A stretch of 22,416 bases of DNA from CAYPKG01 sp964411275 (lineage in GTDB: Bacteria; Bacillota; Clostridia; Christensenellales; CAG-138), in contig CAYPKG010000030.1 in the NCBI GenBank assembly GCA_964411275.1, positions 1-22,416 on the forward strand, read 5' to 3'. Made by a program: the position numbers and the translations under genes. This document shows positions 1 to 6,737 of the stretch, piece after piece. Under the pieces are notes generated by a model that saw only the letters and a list, made by a program, of their open reading frames with translations, was not told the DNA's origin and did no database searches. Each line of letters opens with the position of its first letter. Position 1 is the first letter of the stretch.

Positions 1-902
1 AAAGGGAATTTGCAGTCATAGCAATAGGAGGTCCAAAACCGGCCGTCGGCGACATCCTGATAATACTCTGTCCTTTGTAGCAGAGGCGTGCGGGTTTCTG
101 TCAGGCTGTTTCGCACCGGGGTTTCCCCCTGGATTTCCAGGACGAGGGCGGAGGGCGGAACAGGGATAACCGCCCTTTCCACACCGTTTGTGTTCAGGAG
201 TACAGGGTTTTGTATGTTGTCTATAGTGCCGCCCGCCAGGATCAGGGCGACAAGCAGCCCGGAAATCAGCAGCCTGAGCGTATCGAAACGGCGCCGGGTT
301 TTATAGATCTCCGGCATTTGCTCCTCGTCCGGGGGTATTACGCCGCCTTCTTTTTTGACCTTTAGAAAAAATACCGCCATGGACACAGCCCCCGCGAGCC
401 AGGACAGCAGTAAAAATGCGACAGTGAGAATAACTGCTGTACCAACATTATATTGCAGCAGCAAAAACACCCCGCCGGGGGCGAGAAGCGGCTTCCATTG
501 GAAGAGGAGAAGCAATCCATAAAGAAGCAGCAGACCTGCGAATTTCCAGTTGAATAGCCGCCTTAGCGTCATGCGCTCCACCGCAGGATCGGTGGCGAGG
601 GGCGGCGCGCCTGCCTCGGCGGAGTAAATTTTCAAGTATCCATGTTGCGCTGCCAGCGTCCAGCCCAAATCCTCCACGAAATCGCAGTATTCCTGGAATT
701 TCAATGTGCCCGCCTGCTTGGTGCCCTCGCTGTTCCACAGCGTCACGGCGTAGCGGGGCGGGTTCTCGTCTTGGATAAAATGCGCTGTACCCAAGAACAA
801 CTTTTCCAGCCGCCAGCCCTCCCGTGCCGTGAGGTTCAACCAGACCTCCGCCGCGCGATAGTGTATGGGGGAAAATGGGAACCATTTCTTTTTTTTCAAC
901 AT
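1..902 (-). CDS. DUF2812 membrane protein, C-terminus cut by window edge
   Basis: I read 300 codons from an ATG at 902 with no stop before the left edge, so the C-terminus lies outside the window. The start follows AAAGGAG with an 8-base gap. The soluble N-terminal part (about residues 7-95, beginning KWFPFSPIHYRAAEVWL) has the pattern of the DUF2812 family: a short Trp/Tyr-rich domain built around 'LN..A.EGW.L'. Hydrophobic segments follow at about 120-137, 150-180 and 210-226, with an extracytoplasmic or cytoplasmic tail after them. DUF2812 genes are commonly found just downstream of a PadR regulator, as here (75-base gap), and the two are likely cotranscribed. The family's function is unknown; control by the adjacent PadR protein is an inference from position. 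Confidence 0.8.
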   Translation of the reverse strand, partial: MLKKKKWFPFSPIHYRAAEVWLNLTAREGWRLEKLFLGTAHFIQDENPPRYAVTLWNSEGTKQAGTLKFQEYCDFVEDLGWTLAAQHGYLKIYSAEAGAPPLATDPAVERMTLRRLFNWKFAGLLLLYGLLLLFQWKPLLAPGGVFLLLQYNVGTAVILTVAFLLLSWLAGAVSMAVFFLKVKKEGGVIPPDEEQMPEIYKTRRRFDTLRLLISGLLVALILAGGTIDNIQNPVLLNTNGVERAVIPVPPSALVLEIQGETPVRNSLTETRTPLLQRTEYYQDVADGRFWTSYCYDCKFP

Positions 903-977
903 GATGAAAGCTCCTTTCACGCCGGCTAGCCTAATTCCCCAAATGGAGGCATTTTCGGTGAACAGGATTTAAATGAC

Positions 978-1301
978 TTAGGGCAACAACAGGTGCTCGC
1001 CATCCGCTACCAGCAGCTTGAGCCGCTGAAATTCCCCCCACAGCAGCGCTTCCCCGGAATTCGTCAGGCGATACAGCTTTCTGTTCCCCTCGCCCCCCTC
1101 GCATAGCGCCACATACCCCTCTTTTTCAAACCGGGACAGGAGGGTGTACAGGGTTCCAGCGCCGATCTGCACCCGCCCACCCGTCAAATCGGTGACGTAC
1201 TGCATCACCGCGTACCCATGCCTGGGTTCCTGCAGGCTTAACAGCAGATAATACATTTGTTCCGTCAGGGTTTCCAATTGCCGCCGGGCTATTGAAATCA
1301 C
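978..1301 (-). CDS. PadR family transcriptional regulator
   Basis: A 107-residue winged-helix protein. 'LTEQMYYLLLSLQEPRHGYAVMQYV' (read in two parts around residues 12-36) and 'GAGTLYTLLSRFEKEGYV' (47-64) are the recognition helix and wing regions typical of PadR. Length is right for the short PadR subfamily that pairs with DUF2812. The only canonical start that gives the whole domain is the GTG at 1301, but that GTG lies inside an excellent Shine-Dalgarno run, AAGGGGGTGAT (1307-1297). The family's usual N-terminus (Met-Ala-Arg-Lys/Arg-Gln-Leu) aligns with an ATA codon at 1292, 8 bases after the G run, so translation may really begin there. It probably represses itself and the downstream DUF2812 gene. 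Confidence 0.88.
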   Translation of the reverse strand: MISIARRQLETLTEQMYYLLLSLQEPRHGYAVMQYVTDLTGGRVQIGAGTLYTLLSRFEKEGYVALCEGGEGNRKLYRLTNSGEALLWGEFQRLKLLVADGEHLLLP

Positions 1302-1307
1302 CCCCTT

Positions 1308-1336
1308 ATCAGTATATGTCGATATTCGATATATTG
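1308..1336 (-). promoter_or_regulatory. Candidate PadR operator between the -10 box and the padR ribosome site
   Basis: Just downstream of the -10 box, on the minus strand, lies an AT-rich stretch with the direct repeat ATATCGA-ATATCGA followed by CATATAC. A further TATATC copy lies upstream in the spacer. Position over the transcription start suits a repressor site. I see repeats but no clean palindrome, so binding by PadR is an inference. Confidence 0.4.
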
Positions 1337-1365
1337 ATTATAGATATAGAACGAAATGCTGTCAA
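1337..1365 (-). promoter_or_regulatory. Consensus sigma-A promoter of the padR operon
   Basis: TTGACA (1365-1360) and TATAAT (1342-1337) match the vegetative consensus perfectly and are separated by exactly 17 bases. Transcription would begin near 1330 and reach padR after about 30 bases. A promoter this strong normally needs a repressor, consistent with PadR autoregulation. Confidence 0.88.
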
Positions 1366-1370
1366 GAGGA

Positions 1371-1408
1371 AATAGGCCATCGGCAAAGCCAATGCTTTGT
1401 CGATGGCC
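1371..1408 (-). terminator. Hairpin terminator after the YyaL gene
   Basis: A 15-pair stem (1375-1389 with 1394-1408, one G-T pair, loop of 4) lies 43 bases after the stop codon of the DUF255 gene and just before the padR promoter. On the minus strand it is followed by TATTTCCTCTT, a broken T tract, so it may terminate imperfectly. Confidence 0.6.
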
Positions 1409-1450
1409 CAGGGCAAACATCGCCTACAATTGTTTTGGTCAAGGACTGCT

Positions 1451-3415
1451 TTAGGATGGAGATGGAGCCGTATTGGATGGAGGAAGGCAAACGTTCCCCC
1501 GGCAGACGTAATAGGTAGTTTTTTCGTTCAACAGCTGATACGCACCTTCCGGTGCGTGTAGCACCCGCACCAGCGCCTTTGTTGGAAAGTCGTTTGGATG
1601 AACAGACGCCCCCGGACTTAGCACGCAAACCACCTTTGCCGGCGGCGATTGCTCTTGCAAAAGTGCACGCAAAAACACAGTATGGCTGGACGGGGAAGAG
1701 GCTGCAATCCCCGCGAGAAAGGCCCTGTGCCGCTCCGCAATTTCAGATAGCCCCTGATCCTCTAACAGGAGGCTTAACCGCAGAAGCAAAAGCGACATGA
1801 CGCCGTTGCCGCTTGGGATCGCCCCGTCATACGCGGGCTTTGGCGCGGAGATGAGGGCTTCGTTCCCTTTCCCCGCCAGAAAAAAGCCGCCGGAGGACGC
1901 GTCGTAAAAGTCTTCGATGGCGCGGTTGCAGGCCCAGAGCGCCTCGTCGAGGTATTCCTTCTCCAGGGTTGCCCGGTACAGCGCCAGCTGCGCCATGCCG
2001 TAAAAGGCATAGTCATCGAGAAAACCGGGGCCCATCCGCCTGCCATCCCGCCCCCCCACCAGCAGCCCCTCGCCTTCCCGGAGGTTTGCCTTTATATTGG
2101 CGCTTGCCTGCTTTGCGGCGCATAGATACCGTTCGTTCTGAAACGCCCTGCCCGCCTCCGAAAGGGCCTCGATCAAAAGCGAGTTCCACCCGGTGAGAAC
2201 CTTGTCGTCCAAATTCAAATGCGTGCGCGACCGGCGATAGCGGTAAAGCTTGGCTTTTTCCTCTCCAAAACTTGGGCCGGAAAGGGGTGCGTCCAGCAGG
2301 TTCGGGACGCTTTTCCCCTCAAAATTTCCGCCTTTCGTGATGCCGTACCGGGCGCAAAAGCTGCGCCCCTGTTCCGGCCCCAGAACATCCTCTACCTCCT
2401 CGGGGATCAATGCGTAAAACCGGCCCTCCTCGCCCTCGCTGTCCGCGTCCTGGGCGCTGAAAAACCCTCCCCCTTCGTGCCGCATCTCCCGCAGGGTGTA
2501 GTTTGCGGTGCTCATGGCCACCTGCTTATAAAATTCGTTGCCTGTATGGGAATAGGCCGCCGTGTATGCCATCAGCAGCAGGGCGTTGTCGTAAAGCATC
2601 TTTTCAAAATGGGGGATGAGAAACCGCCGGTCTGTGGAATACCGGCAAAAACCCCCGCCGATATGGTCAAACAGCCCGCCCCGGTACATCTGCTCCAGGG
2701 TTTTTTCCACTGCCGCCATCGCCTTAGGCTCGTCCCGATCCCGGGCGTAATCCATGAGAAACAGCAGTATATGGGGCATGGGAAACTTGGGCGCAGGGCC
2801 AAAGCCTCCAAACTGGCTGTCAAATTGCCGCAAAAGCGCCGCCGCCCCCCGGTCCGCCAGCTTAGCGTATGCATCGGGGGAGATTGCTTCCTCCGGCTCA
2901 TCGCTGGAAAGCAGCGCGGTGACCCTGTTCCCCATGTCGAGGAGGGAAGCGCGCTCTTCCTCCCAGGCGGCGGATACGGAGGCGAGAATTTGCAAAAAGC
3001 CGGGCATCCCCCTCTGGGGGTGCTTGGGGAAATACGTGCCTCCATAAAAGGGCTTTTTGTCCGTGGTTAAAAACAGGCTGGCTGGCCAGCCGCCGCTGCC
3101 GGTCATCCGCTGCAGCGCTTCCATGTACACATGATCCACATCCGGCCGAGCCTCACGGTCCACCTTGATCGAAATGAAATCCTGGTTCAGCGCGGCTGCC
3201 ACCTCTTCATCGGAAAAGCATTCATGGGCCATCACATGGCACCAATGGCAGGCTGAATAGCCGATGGAGAGAAACACCGGCTTGTCTTCTGCCCTGGCTG
3301 TTTCAAAGGCTTCGTCGCACCAGGGCCACCAGTCTACGGGATTGTCCGCATGTTGCAGCAGGTAGGGGGAGCTTTCATTATATAGTCTGCTTTGTTGTAT
3401 TTGAGAATTGGACAT
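1451..3415 (-). CDS. Thioredoxin-domain protein of the YyaL/DUF255 (SPATA20) family
   Basis: 654 residues, the usual size for this family. The N-terminal part (about 1-165) is the DUF255 thioredoxin-like domain, starting 'YNESSPYLLQHADNPVDWWPW' and carrying the redox motif CHWC (C56, C59) and the family signature 'GGWPASLFLT...GGTYFP'. The rest is an alpha/alpha-barrel of the six-hairpin glycosidase or N-acylglucosamine 2-epimerase kind, with 'FDHIGGGFCRYS' and 'PHFEKMLYDNALLL'. There is no signal peptide, so it is cytoplasmic. The ATG at 3415 follows AAGGAGGTG with a good gap. It is widely conserved and its biochemical role is not settled. It stands alone between two terminators; a weak TTGCCG/TAAAAA promoter may sit just after the upstream terminator. 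Confidence 0.93.
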   Translation of the reverse strand: MSNSQIQQSRLYNESSPYLLQHADNPVDWWPWCDEAFETARAEDKPVFLSIGYSACHWCHVMAHECFSDEEVAAALNQDFISIKVDREARPDVDHVYMEALQRMTGSGGWPASLFLTTDKKPFYGGTYFPKHPQRGMPGFLQILASVSAAWEEERASLLDMGNRVTALLSSDEPEEAISPDAYAKLADRGAAALLRQFDSQFGGFGPAPKFPMPHILLFLMDYARDRDEPKAMAAVEKTLEQMYRGGLFDHIGGGFCRYSTDRRFLIPHFEKMLYDNALLLMAYTAAYSHTGNEFYKQVAMSTANYTLREMRHEGGGFFSAQDADSEGEEGRFYALIPEEVEDVLGPEQGRSFCARYGITKGGNFEGKSVPNLLDAPLSGPSFGEEKAKLYRYRRSRTHLNLDDKVLTGWNSLLIEALSEAGRAFQNERYLCAAKQASANIKANLREGEGLLVGGRDGRRMGPGFLDDYAFYGMAQLALYRATLEKEYLDEALWACNRAIEDFYDASSGGFFLAGKGNEALISAPKPAYDGAIPSGNGVMSLLLLRLSLLLEDQGLSEIAERHRAFLAGIAASSPSSHTVFLRALLQEQSPPAKVVCVLSPGASVHPNDFPTKALVRVLHAPEGAYQLLNEKTTYYVCRGNVCLPPSNTAPSPS

Positions 3416-3453
3416 GGCGGCACCTCCTTTTTATCAGTAGTCTGTCCGGCGGC

Positions 3454-3484
3454 AAAAAAAGAATGCGGGCAAAAGAGCCCGCAT
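3454..3484 (-). terminator. Rho-independent terminator after the GntR gene
   Basis: A perfect 8-pair stem, ATGCGGGC (3463-3470) with GCCCGCAT (3477-3484), closes a 6-base loop. On the minus strand it runs into a 7-T tract (3460-3454). It ends the four-gene operon that starts near 6263. Confidence 0.9.
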
Positions 3485-3499
3485 AGATGCTGGAGAACG

Positions 3500-4030
3500 C
3501 TATCTGAAAATATCTCCGCTCACGGCGCGGACATAGTTTAGATGCCGGCTCATGATTTCGCTGGCAAGGACCGCGTTTTTTTCCTCGCATGCTTTGAGAA
3601 GCTCCCGGTGCTCGTGCCGTGAATACACAAGGTGCTCCTCCATCAAAAATGCGTTGCCCAAGTACCGGGCGGTGTTGATATAAAGCTTTTCCATAAACTC
3701 GGTCAGCAGCGGATTGTTAAGCGGTGCATACAAACTCAGGTGGAACTGGCAGTTGAGCTCCTCAATCCGGCATCCCTCCGTCAGGATGTCCACAAGCCCT
3801 TGTGTTTCCAGCTGCCTTAGCGCTTCCCGCACGGGAATATGGCTAACGTTGAGCGCCTGGGCGATTTCATTCTGCATCAGCGACGTGTGCTCGGGCAAAA
3901 GCCCGCGGGTAATCGCCCGGGTCAGAATAGCGGCGGTGTAGTCCCGAAGGTTTCCCACCTCTAATCCGTCCCGGCGGTATTCGTCCGCGAGCTGTCGCAA
4001 AATATCGCTGAAATGCTGCAGTGTATTCAT
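3500..4030 (-). CDS. GntR-family (FadR subgroup) regulator with shortened FCD domain
   Basis: 176 residues from the ATG at 4030. The winged-helix domain spans about 28-86, with 'EIAQALNVSHIPVREALRQLE' (the GntR signature, residues 55-75). The effector domain begins abruptly at about residue 88 with 'IEELNCQFHLSLYAPLNNPLL', which normally lies in the middle of an FCD domain, and then continues normally with the conserved histidines H97, H141 and H163. FadR-type proteins are usually about 220-240 residues, so roughly the first three helices of FCD are missing. An upstream TTG (4090) would extend it by 20 residues and overlap the lipoprotein gene, and an AAAGGA lies near a second TTG. None of the starts has an ideal ribosome site. 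It is the last gene of its operon. The effector is unknown. Confidence 0.82.
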   Translation of the reverse strand: MNTLQHFSDILRQLADEYRRDGLEVGNLRDYTAAILTRAITRGLLPEHTSLMQNEIAQALNVSHIPVREALRQLETQGLVDILTEGCRIEELNCQFHLSLYAPLNNPLLTEFMEKLYINTARYLGNAFLMEEHLVYSRHEHRELLKACEEKNAVLASEIMSRHLNYVRAVSGDIFR

Positions 4031-4079
4031 GCTTTCAGTATACACGATATTTTCAATAATTTCCAACAATTCCTTTGGA

Positions 4080-4940
4080 TTAGAACACAATTTTTAGAGG
4101 GTATCCCCGGGCAATGCCCCGCTCGTCCGGATAGCAGCAGGAATGATACGCGATCATCTCGCCATCGTAGTCGGAAGCGTCCGCCGCAGTGTAGAATTTT
4201 ACCACGGGATATGTCTTTCCAGCCTCGTCCACACAGGTTTCCTCCACCAGCACGGTTTGGGTATCCGTAAGCGTGTCCAGGGTGAATTCCTCCCGGGCCG
4301 GCACGTCCGTTTCCCGCAGCACCCCATAGTTGGCGCTGAGCTCGATCACCTTCACGCTTTTTAGGGTGTCGATGCACACCCGATCCATGATCAGGGTCAT
4401 GCTTTCGGACTGCTTCGTCTTTCCGTCTATGGTGGAGCGGAAGGTGCGCTCCACCGTGAGAGTGCTTTTAGTGCCCCGGGACCAGGCCATACCAATGCTC
4501 GAGGTCTGGTCGGACGTGTCCGCATACCGGGTGCCGTCGGCTCGTTCGTAGATATTGATGAGACTGAAGTTGGGGTGGGCCGACCGGGTTACGTATACGC
4601 TTCCTGTGAGGGAATACGATACCCTGTCGTCCGTATTGTTTATGGCAATGCCCATGTCCTGGATGTACCCGTCGTTGTTGCTGCTTCTGATGTAGTACTC
4701 GCTCTCAAGCCCCTCAAGGGGCACCCAGGTCAAATACATGATGGGCGCGTCCGGATCGGTAAAGGAAATTTCGCCATTTCGCGCTGCCTCCCGCTCATCG
4801 CCAAAGACCGCCCAGCAGCCCACCAGCCGGTCCTCCCCTGGGATATCGGACTGATCCGTGCGGGCCAATTGGCAGCCCCAAAGGGCGGGAACGAGGGAGA
4901 GGCAAAGAAGGGCCATCAGCGCCCGTTTATTCCATTTCAT
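4080..4940 (-). CDS. Predicted lipoprotein of unknown function
   Basis: 286 residues. The N-terminus has two lysines, an arginine and a hydrophobic core ending in the lipobox PALWGC, so C23 is the predicted lipid-modified residue and the protein is anchored outside the membrane. I chose the ATG at 4940 because it follows GGAGG with a 9-base gap and leaves the signal peptide at the very N-terminus; it overlaps the end of the regulator gene by 14 bases, suggesting translational coupling. The mature part is polar and rich in beta-type segments, with short cysteine pairs near the C-terminus ('YHSCCYP'). I do not recognise a domain. By context it works with the membrane protein encoded first in this operon. 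Confidence 0.8.
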   Translation of the reverse strand: MKWNKRALMALLCLSLVPALWGCQLARTDQSDIPGEDRLVGCWAVFGDEREAARNGEISFTDPDAPIMYLTWVPLEGLESEYYIRSSNNDGYIQDMGIAINNTDDRVSYSLTGSVYVTRSAHPNFSLINIYERADGTRYADTSDQTSSIGMAWSRGTKSTLTVERTFRSTIDGKTKQSESMTLIMDRVCIDTLKSVKVIELSANYGVLRETDVPAREEFTLDTLTDTQTVLVEETCVDEAGKTYPVVKFYTAADASDYDGEMIAYHSCCYPDERGIARGYPLKIVF

Positions 4941-5160
4941 CGTCTGTTTCCTCCAATACTCCGTCAAAGTCCAGGATATCCCCCGGCTTGCAGGAAAGAT
5001 AATAGCAAATCCGGTTGAGGGTGTGAAAGCGGATGCCTTTTACCTTACCGGACCGGAGCATGCTCATGTTCGCCTCCGTGATGCCCACATCAGCGCAAAG
5101 CTCCTTGGCGGTCACGCCCTTCGACTTCAATATGGCATCCAAATGTACCGTGATCCCCAT
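4927..5160 (-). CDS. Small Cro/CI-type (YozG-like) helix-turn-helix regulator
   Basis: 77 residues, almost entirely one lambda-repressor-like HTH domain (about 5-65): 'LKSKGVTAKELCADVGITEANMSMLRSG' in two adjoining parts, then 'TLNRICYYLSCKPGDIL', a hallmark of the small Xre/YozG proteins. It has no effector domain. The ATG at 5160 follows GGGGGG with a 7-base gap and starts 12 bases after the membrane-protein stop. Small regulators of this kind are usually encoded beside a multi-pass membrane protein, as here. It is a candidate to bind the palindromes at 6241-6261 and 6310-6330; this is an inference. Confidence 0.9.
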   Translation of the reverse strand: MGITVHLDAILKSKGVTAKELCADVGITEANMSMLRSGKVKGIRFHTLNRICYYLSCKPGDILDFDGVLEETDDEME

Positions 5161-5172
5161 TGCCGCACCCCC

Positions 5173-6228
5173 CTAGACGAATTGCCGGTTCTCATCGTAC
5201 AGCCGCCAGCTTTCCTGCAGCCCCCGGGCAAGGAGCAGCGCGGCGATGGACAGCAGCAGCGAGAATAGGGGCAGGGATACCGCGATAGTTACGTTGTTGA
5301 TGTTTCTGGCCAGCAACAATTGTATCAGGTTATACGCCATGGGGCACAGGGCCGCCGCGATTGCGGAAGCCTTTGCCCGGCGTGCCATTTCCCCGCACAA
5401 GACCGCGTTCTCCGGCGCGGGGGAAGCAGCCTTGAGACTGCCGATAAGCCGCCGGGCTGCCGGGATCACCCGGTAGAGCAGCAGCAGGGGAAGCGCTTCG
5501 AGTATAAAGCGCAGCACCGCCAGAAACCCGTCCGCCCCGGCAGCGCCAGGGGCATAGCCAATTTCCCGCAGCACGGCGTCTTTTATGTGCGCGGGGCCGG
5601 AGAATTCCACAAAGGATCCATAGGGGGTATCCGCCTTTGCCGGGAACGAGGACAGCAATGTGCTGACCTCACCGTAAAATAAGCCCACTGCCAGCGCCCC
5701 GGCGAGTACGCACAACAACAGATCCAGCCTGGCAAAGGCTTTTTTCGCTTCCCCGTCCACAAATCTCAGTGCCGCGTACGCCGCCAGGATCGACCAGTAC
5801 ACCCCGGGTAGAATGCTTTGCCATAACGGAAGCATTTCCTGGGAAAAGGATTGGAGCAATGGGGAAAATAAAAGGCGGATGAGTTGTGGATTGATGAAAT
5901 AATATAGGATAAACAATCCGCAGGCCGACAGCAGCAACAGCAGCACATCCGCCCGGCGAAACGGGCGCTTTTTTCGCCACCGCAGCAGCAAAAGCACGCC
6001 CGCCGGCGCAAGACCCAATATGAGATACAGCGCCCAGGAGAGTATGTTACCAGCCGTCCCCAAAAGAGACAGCGTCCGAAGCCCGCTTCCAATCCACAAA
6101 AAGGGCAGGGACAGGGCGTACAGCGCATTGCCCCCAAGCCCTATATGTTGTTCATATATGGCCGCAAACAAAGCCAGGGCGCAAATCCCAGGCAGCCACA
6201 GGCGGCTTCCCCATTTTTTCATCGACAT
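5173..6228 (-). CDS. Polytopic membrane protein of unknown function
   Basis: 351 residues from the ATG at 6228, which follows GAGGAGG closely; a second ATG at 6222 is also possible. Eight or nine hydrophobic segments are visible, with a long polar loop at about residues 190-230 that contains no cysteines for disulfides. The C-terminus, '...ARGLQESWRLYDENRQFV', resembles the ends of membrane proteins that accompany YozG-like regulators (DUF2975-like), but I cannot assign it to a family with confidence. It is the first gene of the minus-strand operon with the Xre regulator, lipoprotein and GntR genes, and its promoter and leader palindrome lie just upstream. Confidence 0.8.
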   Translation of the reverse strand: MSMKKWGSRLWLPGICALALFAAIYEQHIGLGGNALYALSLPFLWIGSGLRTLSLLGTAGNILSWALYLILGLAPAGVLLLLRWRKKRPFRRADVLLLLLSACGLFILYYFINPQLIRLLFSPLLQSFSQEMLPLWQSILPGVYWSILAAYAALRFVDGEAKKAFARLDLLLCVLAGALAVGLFYGEVSTLLSSFPAKADTPYGSFVEFSGPAHIKDAVLREIGYAPGAAGADGFLAVLRFILEALPLLLLYRVIPAARRLIGSLKAASPAPENAVLCGEMARRAKASAIAAALCPMAYNLIQLLLARNINNVTIAVSLPLFSLLLSIAALLLARGLQESWRLYDENRQFV

Positions 6229-6240
6229 TCCATCCTCCTC

Positions 6241-6261
6241 AATTATTGTAAAACAATAATT
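6241..6261. promoter_or_regulatory. Perfect 9-3-9 palindrome in the leader of the membrane-protein operon
   Basis: AATTATTGT (6241-6249), spacer AAA, ACAATAATT (6253-6261). It sits just downstream of the minus-strand -10 box and directly before the ribosome site, so it could be an operator at the transcription start or an RNA hairpin masking the ribosome site. Confidence 0.6.
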
Positions 6262-6269
6262 ATATTGGG

Positions 6270-6298
6270 AGAATATCATAACAATTATCGTTTGTCAA
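6270..6298 (-). promoter_or_regulatory. Sigma-A promoter of the membrane protein/Xre/lipoprotein/GntR operon
   Basis: TTGACA (6298-6293) is a perfect -35 box; TATTCT (6275-6270) is the -10 box; the spacer is 17 bases. The spacer holds CGATAATTGT, close to one arm of the palindrome just downstream. Confidence 0.75.
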
Positions 6299-6309
6299 TA
6301 ATTCCTGCC

Positions 6310-6330
6310 AAATATTATTTGATAATATTT
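6310..6330. promoter_or_regulatory. Second perfect 9-3-9 palindrome between the divergent promoters
   Basis: AAATATTAT (6310-6318), spacer TTG, ATAATATTT (6322-6330). Same arm and spacer lengths as the palindrome at 6241-6261, with related AT-rich sequence. It lies upstream of both divergent promoters and could serve either. Confidence 0.5.
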
Positions 6331-6353
6331 TGACAAATATTTATCGGAAGGGG

Positions 6354-6382
6354 TTGAATAGGGTTCACCAAGCTACTATAAT
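6354..6382 (+). promoter_or_regulatory. Promoter of the hydrogenase/phosphatase operon
   Basis: TTGAAT (6354-6359), 17-base spacer, perfect TATAAT (6377-6382). Transcription would start near 6389, giving a leader of about 90 bases before the first gene. The leader is GC-rich (around 6405-6445) and could fold, but I see no recognised riboswitch. Confidence 0.72.
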
Positions 6383-6479
6383 GTTTAATATGGCTTTGTT
6401 ATTTCCCGCGCAAGGGCGCCGGGCCGCTGGCGGGCGCAGGGTCAGCCCCATGTATGGCCGATTGAATGGAGGGCGAAAT

Positions 6480-6737
6480 ATGATCACAATTACAATCTGC
6501 GTAGGCAGTTCCTGTCATCTGCGTGGCTCGGGAGACGTGGTCTCCATATTCACAAAGCTGATCGATGAGCGGGGCCTTCAGGACCGGGTTTTGCTCAAAG
6601 CCAGCTTCTGCATGGACGACTGCGTGAACGGCGTGTGCGTCAGCGTGGACGAAAAGAAGCTTCGCAAGGTCAGCCGGGAGAACGCGGCTGAGATATTTTT
6701 ACGGGAGATACTGCCCTATATCGAGGAGGCACAATGA
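6480..6737 (+). CDS. [2Fe-2S] thioredoxin-like ferredoxin (NuoE C-terminal type)
   Basis: 85 residues starting at the ATG at 6480, which follows GGAGGG. It has the four cysteines of the thioredoxin-like [2Fe-2S] fold: C7-x4-C12 ('CVGSSC') and C44-x3-C48 ('CMDDC'), with 'HLRGSG' after the first pair. It lacks the N-terminal helical part of full NuoE or HydC subunits, so it is the stand-alone ferredoxin form. Its stop overlaps the start of the hydrogenase gene (ATGA), so the two are translationally coupled. Such small proteins are known companions of HydS-type and bifurcating [FeFe]-hydrogenases, where they pass electrons to or from the catalytic subunit. Confidence 0.92.
   Translation: MITITICVGSSCHLRGSGDVVSIFTKLIDERGLQDRVLLKASFCMDDCVNGVCVSVDEKKLRKVSRENAAEIFLREILPYIEEAQ

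Noticed and set aside
2219..3070. Open frame of about 280 codons on the plus strand inside the DUF255 gene
   Set aside because: No recognisable protein features and no start signals; it mirrors a clearly conserved gene.
6330..6335. TTGACA on the plus strand as a -35 box for the hydrogenase operon
   Set aside because: No acceptable -10 box lies 16-18 bases downstream; the pair at 6354-6382 is better.
6229..6353. Rex or Fur operator in the divergent control region
   Set aside because: The palindromes are AT-rich and superficially similar, but neither fits the Rex (TTGTTAA-N4-TTAACAA) nor the 19-base Fur consensus.
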